DNA from: Eimeria necatrix
Lineage: Eukaryota > Apicomplexa > Conoidasida > Eucoccidiorida > Eimeriidae
Reading direction: 5' to 3'
NCBI RefSeq assembly: GCF_000499385.1
Contig: NW_013651700.1
Coordinates: forward strand, 7,501-19,871
Length of the DNA stretch: 12,371 nucleotides
The notes below the pieces were generated by a model. The model saw only the letters and a program-made list of their open reading frames with translations, was not told the DNA's origin and did not search any database. A program made the translations under genes and the position numbers. This document shows positions 8,332 to 12,371 of the stretch, in pieces. The number at the start of each line of letters is the position of its first letter. Positions within the stretch are counted from its first letter, which is position 1.

Positions 8332-10334
8332 TGCTATAATTTTAAATATATTTTAAAGAATATCTGCACCCACAAGTGCCAATTTGCATGCGCATGCAGC
8401 ATTTTTTGTAAAGCATAAAATGCTTCTTTTCATTTGCTTAATTTGCTGCTCTTAGTTGCCTGCATGCAAATGATTTGCATGCGTTTTTAATAATTGAAAA
8501 TGCCGATAAAAGGCCCCTTCATCTTCGTTTTGCTCCGTGGTGTTGCATGCAAGTGCATGCGAGTGCAAGTGCATGCAATATTAACCATTTAAACTAAAGA
8601 AAGCCTTTTTATTAACTCATGTTTGCCAAAATAATTTAATTTGCATTTATATTTTAATTGCAATTTACACTTTTGCCAGAATATGTGCATGCACGCGTGT
8701 TTGCAAAAGTTCAGGTTTCAGGGTTGAAGATCCAGGATGTAGAGCTTGGGCTGCAGGGTTTAGGGTTTAGGGTTTAGGGTTTATGGTTTAGGGTTTAGGG
8801 TTTAGGGTTTAGGGTTTAGGGTTTAGGGTTTTGCTGCTATGTTTGCAGCGCGAAGTGAGCTATGAAGTCACTTGCAAGGGCGCAGACCTGCAGCTGCTTT
8901 TCGGGCTTTCCCCAGCGGCCTTGGGGTCTTCGCCGTTTTTCGATTTGACTCTGACTTTGACTCGAGAGGTGCATTTTTGCGAAAATAAATCCAAATAAAT
9001 CTTTTAAAGTTCCAAAATAAAACAAAATAAATCATTTAAAGCAATAAAGGCTTTAAATGGTACTTTTTGATCCAGAAATAAATGCAAACTGAGCCATTCA
9101 AGTTCTCACGGCGGGGCTAATGCATGCAAAAAGCATGCATTTGCCCACTCCCCTGCTTGCTTGTTTGCTGCTGTGCAGCATCTCGAAATTAGTTAATTTA
9201 AAAGTGTCTTTTAATGTTTTTTATTCTCTTTTTGAATGAAACTTCTGCATGCACTTCAACAGATTTGTTTGAATGAAGACTTTGTTGCATTTGCATGCGA
9301 CTTTGAGCACTTTTTGCCTTCTCGTGATGGCCCGACCCCCGCATGCAGCCAAATGAGAATAAGAGCTTCTAATGGATATATTCTGCATGCGCATGCATGC
9401 GCATGCATGCGCATGCATGTTTGTGCATGCACATGCATGCTTGTGCATGCTTGTGCATGCGCATGCATGCACATGCATGTTTGTGCATGCGCATGCATGC
9501 GCATGCATGCGCATGCATGCGCATGCATGCGCATGCATGCAAAGAAGCCTCTTTGCATGCGCCTTCGTCTACATGAACATGTCTTCAGGCTTGTCTGTGC
9601 ATCCATGGAAAACAAGAAATAAATTAAATTGAAGAGCAGCACAAAAGACTCAACATTTCCATTTTGTTCTGCGTATTGGGGTGTATAGACAGCTGGAAAG
9701 CTCAATTCAAGTTCCAATTCCGAATTGCAAAAACTGAATTTGAACTTCGGTGATTTGCAGGCGCTGCTCTTGTCAGTTTCCGTGCCTTCTGCGGAAACTC
9801 CAGTGGCTTTGCAAATAAATTATAATTCTTTTTTCGTTTCTTTGTTGAAAGAAGAAGAATTAGACGAAAGAGAAGAAGAACTCAAACTCCGCCTCCACGT
9901 GCCTTTCTTCAGGTCGGCTGCTGCGCATGCAGCGGCAAAGCTGCTGCCGAAACAGCCGCCAACTTCAACCAATTCGTTTTTAATTTGTTCTTAAATTTAA
10001 TTTAATTCATTTTTAATGTCAATATATATATATATATATATATATTGATATAAATATATACATATACATATATATATATATATATTATATTTCTTTGTCT
10101 TTCTTGGGACTTTTCTTTTTGTTGCTTCCAAAGTTGATAAATGGTTTATTAAATAAACACTTTTTGTCAAAACGTCGATTGCACTCAATCGTACAAGTCT
10201 CTTGTAGGAAAATGCACGTATATATATATATATACATATATGATGTATATACATTTATATACATGTATATATATTATACATACATGTAAATGCATATAGA
10301 TACATATAATATATATATATACATATATATATAC

Positions 10335-10365
<31 letters not shown>

Positions 10366-10415
10366 CATATGTGCACATACATGTAATTATTAATGTATAC
10401 ATATATACACATAGT

Positions 10416-10460
<45 letters not shown>

Positions 10461-10665
10461 GAAATGTATATACGTGGAACTATGCGCCTATATATATGAG
10501 CACACGTACGCATATCTTAAAGTAATTCTAAAAATTGCGCACAGCATATGTACAAATTTTATCTGTATACATATACATGTATATATATATATATTTGTAC
10601 ATATTACAGATATACATGCATTACATATATATATATATTTGCACATATTATAAATATACATATAT

Positions 10666-10700
<35 letters not shown>

Positions 10701-11258
10701 TGTTAAATATAAATACATGAAACTATAAGTCTGTGTAGGCCTATGTAGACGCATGTGCCAGTAAAAGTTGCTGTTTAGATTTTTTAAAGTTGGATTTTAG
10801 ATTTTCTTCTTTTGAACTTGTTTGCAAGATTTGTTTGTGGAGTGTCTGTACACTGTTACTGCGTTACTGAGTTTGAATGCATGCGGACAAATGCATATCT
10901 TTATACTTCACTCATATATATATATATTTTAGATTTTCTTCTTTTGAACTTGTTTGCAAGATTTGTTTGTGGAGTGTCTGTACACTGTTACTGCGTTACT
11001 GAGTTTGAATGCATGCGGACAAATGCATATCTTTATACTTCACTCATATATATATATATTAGATTTTCTTCTTTTGAACTTGTTTGCAAGATTTGTTTGT
11101 GGAGTGTCTGTACACTGTTACTGCGTTACTGAGTTTGAATGCATGCGGACAAATGCATATCTTTATACTTCACTCATATATATATATAAGTGTCTGTACA
11201 CTGTTACTGCGTTACTGAGTTTGAATGCATGCGGACAAATGCATATCTTTATACTTCA

Positions 11259-11306
<48 letters not shown>

Positions 11307-11386
11307 TTGTTTGTGGAGTGTCTGTACACTGTTACTGCGTTACTGAGTTTGAATGCATGCGGACAAATGCATATCTTTATACTTCA

Positions 11387-11438
<52 letters not shown>

Positions 11439-11730
11439 AGTGTATAAAAATATTTATATTTTTAAATACATATAAATATATATATTTACAAATACATACA
11501 AATATATATATGTTTTATCTGCTAGTGTACACCGCGGGGTGTATGTACATGTAAACCGTGGGGTGTATGTACAGCACAAATATCTGCCCATCTGCGCCTT
11601 TTTGCGGACTTTCACTTCAGACATTTATGCAAATATGTATTGTTATGTAATATGTATAAAAGGATAATACATTTAAATATATATATTATATTTATAATAT
11701 GTATATATATATATATATTATATATATATA

Positions 11731-11772
<42 letters not shown>

Positions 11773-12191
11773 TTAGTGTTTGCTTTGGCTTTGCTGCTGC
11801 AGTCCTTTGAAGAACATTTTTCAAGTTTCGACTGCGGAGGTTTCGCTGCCTTCGGAAGCGGCTTTGCGGGCAGTTTACCACACAGTTTGCTTCCACAGAC
11901 TGCAGCGGGGCAAAGGGGTGAGTTTAAAAATAAAGAAGTTAAAATAAAAATAAAAAAGTTTAAGTTTTTGAAGCATTTGGGGCTTCTTCTTTTAATTAAA
12001 TACCAATGTTTTTGTATTTAAAGGTGGGTTTTGGCTGTTTTACACTTTTGTTTAGCAAGCCATTAATGCACAAATGCATGCACTGTTTATATATATATAT
12101 ATATATATATGGGGGAGTTTGAAAAGAAGTGAAAGGCTTTTGAAGCTTAAGTGCAGAAGTCGCTGTTTCCAGGGGTGTACGTACACCTGAG
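3737..12191 (+). CDS. Gene 3: large multi-exon gene with a PH-like fold, product unknown
   Basis: Seen: exons 3737-3984, 4415-4534, 5058-5103, 5838-5919, 6320-6422, 6856-6961, 7048-7212, 7462-7619, 8018-8158, 8849-8968, 9263 to about 9388, 9761-9912, 11803-11917 and possibly 12157-12191. Joined, they give at least 570 residues without a stop, and each junction keeps phase. The order is poly-Ala, PH-like fold, Ser/Asp/Glu-rich linkers, a 27-Ala run, five exons of mixed globular sequence, an acidic helix and a basic exon. Known: PH folds bind phosphoinositides or proteins. Inference: possibly a membrane- or scaffold-associated protein. Odd: introns make up most of the gene and are almost all tandem repeats. 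The 5' end is open and the 3' end may lie outside the window. It could be two genes; an alternative end is an exon 4834-4905 with a TAA. Confidence 0.6.
3990..4112 (+). repeat. CTG minisatellite right after the exon A donor
   Basis: Runs of CTG closed by CTTGCG or CTTACG make units of 27, 24, 21 and about 24 bases, all multiples of three. It begins about six bases after the donor GTGAGC. Because the units are multiples of three with no stop, the exon A frame stays open to 4155 as Cys-rich sequence; I regard that as intron read-through. Confidence 0.85.
4113..4414 (+). other. Rest of the intron between exons A and B
   Basis: AT-rich intron. It holds GGGGTGTACAGACACTCC (4207-4224), a relative of the dispersed GTGTACGTACAC palindrome. 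It also has four copies of ATTATATTTTTTGG-like sequence with a period near 16 bases (4243-4300). No coding sequence is supported. Confidence 0.6.
4415..4534 (+). CDS. Gene 3 exon B: second part of the PH-like fold
   Basis: The acceptor is TTTGAAATGCTGCAG ending at 4414. Phase 0 reading: [20 protein letters not shown], then [20 protein letters not shown], ending at donor CGG|GTACTA. The two strands followed by an acidic amphipathic helix ending in hydrophobic residues match how PH-type domains close (last strands plus C-terminal helix). That supports exons A and B as one domain of about 95 residues. The PH call comes from pattern only. Other barrel folds with a final helix (for example GLUE- or PTB-like) are possible. 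The minus strand frame here is a shadow. Confidence 0.78.
4538..4830 (+). repeat. TTAATTAA satellite with inverted flanking copies
   Basis: Nearly pure TTAA repeat with a decayed middle (ATTAGTTAATTGG-type variants, about 4690-4800). AGCATCTTCTGAT occurs in direct copies near 4604 and 4683 and as an inverted copy (GTCAGAAGATGCT) at 4833-4845. The stretch can fold into a long hairpin. It starts directly at the exon B donor. Confidence 0.93.
4834..4905 (+). CDS. Alternative terminal exon after exon B (weak)
   Basis: After a TAG acceptor at the end of the TTAA satellite, phase 0 gives [23 protein letters not shown] and TAA (4903-4905). The splice phase with exon B fits. If used, it would end a short PH-only protein. 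I prefer exon B joined to 5058, because the downstream chain stays in phase over many more exons. Both forms could exist. Confidence 0.25.
   Translation, partial: SEDALHLICCRAFSNSAAAFCPF
4967..5052 (+). repeat. 13-bp tandem repeat ATTTCTAAATTAT
   Basis: About six and a half copies of a 13-base unit end a few bases before the acceptor TTTCTGTTTAG of exon D, and may supply its T-rich tract. Confidence 0.92.
5058..5103 (+). CDS. Gene 3 exon D
   Basis: Acceptor TTTCTGTTTAG (5057), donor TCAG|GTGCAT (5104). It starts in phase 0, as left by exon B, and reads [15 protein letters not shown] plus one base. That base joins TA of exon E to give Val. It is short, so it is supported mainly by its two good splice sites and the phase match on both sides. 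Confidence 0.55.
5156..5640 (+). repeat. Longest AAACCCT array of the window, intronic
   Basis: About 68 units with interruptions (AACACAAAACC at 5222, AAACCGCAAA near 5291, GCTGACCACTGCC from 5355, an extra A at 5436, AAATACAAACC near 5498, an extra C near 5570). Part of it duplicates the array after gene 2. It ends in a head-to-head junction. It lies inside the 734-base intron between exons D and E. Confidence 0.95.
5640..5653. repeat. Head-to-head telomere-like junction (14-bp palindrome)
   Basis: TTAGGGTACCCTAA is a perfect palindrome made of one TTTAGGG-type half and one CCCTAA half around GTAC. It lies at the right end of the long AAACCCT array. Confidence 0.85.
5757..5833 (+). repeat. 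CTG tract serving as acceptor pyrimidine tract
   Basis: Mostly CTG triplets with a few changes, ending in CTGCTGCGCAG at 5837, the acceptor of exon E. An upstream CAG at 5757 (GTGTTTGTGGCAG) is another possible acceptor. GTGTTTGTGGCAG also occurs near 3442. Confidence 0.85.
5838..5919 (+). CDS. Gene 3 exon E: Ser/Asp-rich linker
   Basis: Leading TA completes a Val codon with exon D. The reading is [20 protein letters not shown], then APKRQN, with two bases left over. The donor TCG|GTAAGC is the best-matched in the window. The composition (Ser, Asp, then basic) suggests a disordered linker that could be phosphorylated by a casein-kinase-2-like enzyme (inference). Other frames contain stops. 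Confidence 0.8.
5934..6180 (+). repeat. GCTA (CTAG) satellite, self-complementary
   Basis: Perfect GCTAGCTA runs at about 5934-5971, 6091-6115 and 6119-6153. Between them are decayed copies with many GCTAGC and AGCTAGC hexamers. It begins 14 bases after the exon E donor. Confidence 0.95.
6256..6311 (+). repeat. TTTAGGG array just before the exon F acceptor
   Basis: About seven units (one TTTAGCGTCTAGGG variant) end eight bases before the acceptor GCGTGCAG at 6319. Confidence 0.9.
6320..6422 (+). CDS. Gene 3 exon F: basic, Cys-containing
   Basis: One leading base completes an Arg codon with exon E. It reads [20 protein letters not shown] and then [14 protein letters not shown]. The phase 0 end is at donor TTG|GTGGGG (6423). 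There are three Cys and one His, too few and unevenly spaced for a clear zinc finger. The frame stays open to 6566, but the part after 6423 is T-rich and looks intronic. Confidence 0.7.
6423..6855 (+). other. Intron between exons F and H, with a possible extra exon G
   Basis: T- and A-rich. After acceptor CTCTTTTCAG at 6517, phase 0 reads [20 protein letters not shown], then NLWLF and TGA at 6593-6595. It is protein-like, but the only in-phase donor (AAT|GTCCAG at 6539) is weak, so exon G may be an alternative end or chance. 6695-6735 is a short TA-rich run. The intron ends in a strong T-rich acceptor at 6855. Confidence 0.45.
6856..6961 (+). CDS. Gene 3 exon H: acidic Ser-rich linker
   Basis: The acceptor TTTTTTTTCAG (6855) is among the strongest here. 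In phase 0 it reads [20 protein letters not shown], then [15 protein letters not shown] plus one base, with donor GCAG|GTATTT at 6962. The pattern of basic start, Ser/acidic core and ordered end suggests a second flexible linker like exon E. Confidence 0.85.
7048..7212 (+). CDS. Gene 3 exon I: 27-residue Ala run
   Basis: It starts at an acceptor GGCATTTTAG (7047), chosen because two leading bases complete an Ala codon with exon H. It reads LQSRQMAT, then 27 Ala codons (7074-7154, mixed GCA, GCT, GCG), then [19 protein letters not shown]. Donor ATC|GTAAAG at 7213 leaves one base. A donor at 7206 (TAC|GTAAAT) is stronger but breaks the phase with exon J. The frame is also open from ATG 7014. 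The mixed Ala codons make pure DNA slippage less likely. Confidence 0.7.
7300..7461 (+). repeat. 21-24 bp minisatellite ending in the exon J acceptor
   Basis: Seven copies of GTGCAGCAAAGTTGCATGC followed by one to five A start at 7304, 7327, 7349, 7373, 7394, 7415 and 7436. Steps are 23, 22, 24, 21, 21 and 21. The last copy diverges and supplies the acceptor GTGCTGCAG. The surrounding reading frame stays open through all copies (Cys-Ser-Lys-Val-Ala-Cys-Lys type). I treat it as intron, but read-through is possible. Confidence 0.9.
7462..7619 (+). CDS. Gene 3 exon J
   Basis: Two leading bases complete an Arg codon. It reads [20 protein letters not shown], then [20 protein letters not shown], then [12 protein letters not shown]. 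It ends in phase 0 at donor CAC|GTCCGC (7620), just before the TGCA satellite. GC-rich third positions contrast sharply with the introns. The end, with exon K ([13 protein letters not shown]), is faintly like the last helix and strand of a quasi-RRM. The central RNA-binding strands are not seen, so I do not call an RRM. Confidence 0.82.
7623..7857 (+). repeat. TGCA (ATGC) satellite in three blocks
   Basis: Blocks of GCATGCATGC at about 7623-7735, 7762-7792 and 7804-7848, separated by short mixed sequence. The unit is self-complementary and alternates purine and pyrimidine. The exon J frame happens to remain open through it (Met-His-Ala-Cys repeats), which would be read-through only. Confidence 0.95.
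7930..8010 (+). repeat. Direct repeat of about 40 bases, AATTTGAAATT type
   Basis: Two copies of a block built from TAATTTGAAAT lie next to each other upstream of the T-rich acceptor of exon K. The stretch 7893-7929 after the acceptor-like CCTTGCAG at 7893 is not needed by the phase chain. Confidence 0.75.
8018..8158 (+). CDS. Gene 3 exon K
   Basis: Acceptor CTTTTTCAG (8017) and donor CAA|GTGAGA (8159) are both strong. It is 47 codons, phase 0 at both ends. It reads [47 protein letters not shown]. The two other frames have stops. A mixed strand and helix pattern suggests a folded domain with exons J and L. Confidence 0.9.
8162..8326 (+). repeat. AATTTAAATT palindromic stretch and (AT)n run
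   Basis: 8165-8235 is built from TTAAATTATTTAAAT units that pair with each other. 8269-8326 is a pure AT dinucleotide run. Both lie in the intron between exons K and L. Confidence 0.9.
8340..8754 (+). other. Middle of the K-L intron with scattered TGCATGC motifs
   Basis: AT-rich and without supported exons. TGCATGC or close forms occur near 8384, 8461, 8475, 8544, 8554, 8571 and 8686. TGCATGCA is the known binding site of the AP2 domain of Plasmodium PF14_0633. Whether it is regulatory here is unknown. Confidence 0.5.
8755..8831 (+). repeat. TTTAGGG array before the exon L acceptor
   Basis: About eleven units, one changed to TTTATGG. It ends 17 bases before the acceptor TATGTTTGCAG at 8848, as the array before exon F does. 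Confidence 0.92.
8849..8968 (+). CDS. Gene 3 exon L
   Basis: Forty codons in phase 0: [20 protein letters not shown], then [20 protein letters not shown]. The donor is GAGAG|GTGCAT (8969). The alternating hydrophobic pattern suggests beta strands. The phase joins exon K without adjustment. Confidence 0.88.
9263..9388 (+). CDS. Gene 3 exon M, 3' end not fixed
   Basis: After acceptor CACTTCAACAG (9262), phase 0 gives [41 protein letters not shown]. The frame then enters the GCATGC repeat and stays open to 9622. I end the exon at the repeat border. A phase 0 donor such as CAT|GTTTGT at 9419 would include ten more repeat-coded residues and would fit exon O. Confidence 0.75.
9384..9541 (+). repeat. 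GCATGCATGC array with TTTGT interruptions
   Basis: A 10-base unit alternating GCATGC and ATGC, interrupted by TTGTGCATGCACATG segments. It alternates purine and pyrimidine and is self-complementary. The sequence after it, 9542-9760, has one protein-like stretch ([11 protein letters not shown]) not linked by good splice sites. It also has GGGGTGTATAGACAG at 9678-9692. Confidence 0.93.
9761..9912 (+). CDS. Gene 3 exon O with acidic helix
   Basis: Acceptor GGTGATTTGCAG (9760). It reads [50 protein letters not shown] with two bases over. Donor TTCAG|GTCGGC at 9913. The charged central part is probably a helix. If the donor is not used, the frame continues to TAA at 9992-9994 with a plausible tail ([16 protein letters not shown]), so an alternative C-terminus is possible. 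Confidence 0.85.
10018..10795 (+). repeat. TA and TACATA microsatellite region of a long intron
   Basis: Alternating pure TA runs and ATACATAT, ATGTATAT variants, with short mixed islands such as 10095-10215. No exon is supported: the Tyr/Ile repeats in every frame are translations of the microsatellite. Confidence 0.9.
10797..11433 (+). repeat. About 130-bp tandem repeat, five copies, two 5'-truncated
   Basis: Full units start at 10797, 10929 and 11059 (spacing 132 and 130). Two shortened units begin at 11189 (at AGTGTCTG) and at 11304 (at GATTTGTTTG). Each copy runs from TTAGATTTTCTTCTTTTGAA through GTGTCTGTACACTG, GAATGCATGCGGAC and CTTTATACTTCACTCA, then a TA run of varying length. The copies look identical apart from the TA runs, so the expansion is recent. 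Confidence 0.95.
11525..11573 (+). repeat. Pair of ACCGYGGGGTGTATGTACA repeats
   Basis: Two copies 24 bases apart, with GGGGTGTATGTACA at 11536-11549 and 11560-11573. They are relatives of the dispersed GTGTACGTACAC palindrome. They lie in the intron between exons O and P; 11574-11802 is mostly TA-rich. Confidence 0.8.
11803..11917 (+). CDS. Gene 3 exon P, basic
   Basis: Acceptor GGCTTTGCTGCTGCAG (11802), directly after a TA run and T-rich sequence. One leading base completes a Ser codon with exon O. It reads [38 protein letters not shown]. It ends in phase 0 at a perfect donor GGG|GTGAGT (11918). A second frame is also open ([14 protein letters not shown]) but does not match the phase of exon O. 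Confidence 0.82.
12157..12191 (+). CDS. Gene 3 candidate exon Q, may be terminal
   Basis: Acceptor AAGTGCAG (12156). Phase 0 reads [11 protein letters not shown] up to donor CTGAG|GTGGGC at 12192. Without that donor the frame goes on through [18 protein letters not shown] to TGA at 12259-12261. The exon carries the GGTGTACGTACACC palindrome, again as Val-Tyr-Val. The rest of the window (from 12297) is a TA run that reaches the edge. Confidence 0.35.
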
Positions 12192-12296
12192 GTGGGCAGC
12201 TGCATGCGCGCCATTTCGGTGGCCCAGCTGTCCATACACACAAAATGTATCTTTTACATGAATAAAAATGAGCAAAAATCATTTATTTATATATAA

Positions 12297-12306
12297 TATA
12301 TATGCA

Positions 12307-12371
<65 letters not shown>
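12297..12371 (+). repeat. (TA)n run at the window edge
   Basis: A pure TA dinucleotide run after ATATATGCATGCATATAT, continuing past the window. Its true length is unknown. Confidence 0.95.

Noticed and set aside
9542..9622. [10 protein letters not shown], which resembles the RNP1 strand of an RRM
   Set aside because: It lies between a repeat and a stop, without a good donor and acceptor pair, and the other parts of an RRM are missing.
9221..9717. Cys/His/Met repeat frames that look like metal-binding proteins
   Set aside because: These arise from the GCATGCATGC array. Only the non-repeat left part (exon M) is supported as coding.
10185..11554. Tyr-Ile repeat frames and frames over the 130-bp repeats
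   Set aside because: They are direct translations of the TA microsatellite and tandem units. There are no splice sites or codon patterns that suggest use.
1..12371. tRNA, rRNA, transposon or viral genes
   Set aside because: No cloverleaf, rRNA-like block, transposase, reverse transcriptase or integrase motif could be seen in any frame. The repeats are simple tandem types.

Overview
The window looks like a repeat-rich nuclear segment of an apicomplexan, most probably a coccidian of the genus Eimeria. Three things point there. There are ten arrays of the plant/apicomplexan telomere-type heptamer TTTAGGG/AAACCCT placed inside genes. There are long CAG/CTG tracts that encode runs of Ala, Ser or Gln. 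There are many introns with GT..AG ends, and exons far richer in G+C than the AT-rich introns. Repeat-rich Eimeria segments with CAG triplets, telomere-like heptamers and homopolymeric amino-acid runs are established knowledge; the species cannot be decided here. I see no rRNA, tRNA, transposase, CRISPR array or bacterial-type operon.

All credible coding sequence is on the + strand. Gene 1 (about 1-1265) is the 3' part of a gene that enters from the left. Five phase-compatible exons end in an Ala-rich coiled coil with an acidic tail. Gene 2 (about 1323-3120) is a less certain multi-exon gene. It has short charged exons, a large CAG-tract exon and a clear last exon pair. Gene 3 (about 3737-12191, open at the right edge) is the main feature: at least thirteen exons over more than 8 kb. 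It starts with poly-Ala and a PH-like fold split over two exons, continues with Ser/Asp/Glu-rich linkers and a 27-residue Ala run, then a series of exons I cannot assign to a family. Splice phases agree at nearly every junction, although several boundaries were chosen partly because the phase fitted.

The non-coding part is almost entirely tandem repeats, and most of the larger introns of gene 3 carry their own repeat class: CTG minisatellite, TTAA, telomere-like plus CTG, GCTA, a 21-24 bp minisatellite, TGCA, AT plus TTTAGGG, GCATGCATGC, and TA plus a 130 bp tandem repeat. Many units are self-complementary. Telomere-like arrays tend to lie directly at splice sites or just after stop codons. 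A 14 bp palindrome, GGTGTACGTACACC, and its relatives recur across the window and encode Val-Tyr-Val in frame in three exons of gene 3.

No gene symbol could be assigned with confidence. The products are described from what the reading frames show. Exon limits are predictions from splice signals and phase and have not been checked against transcripts.
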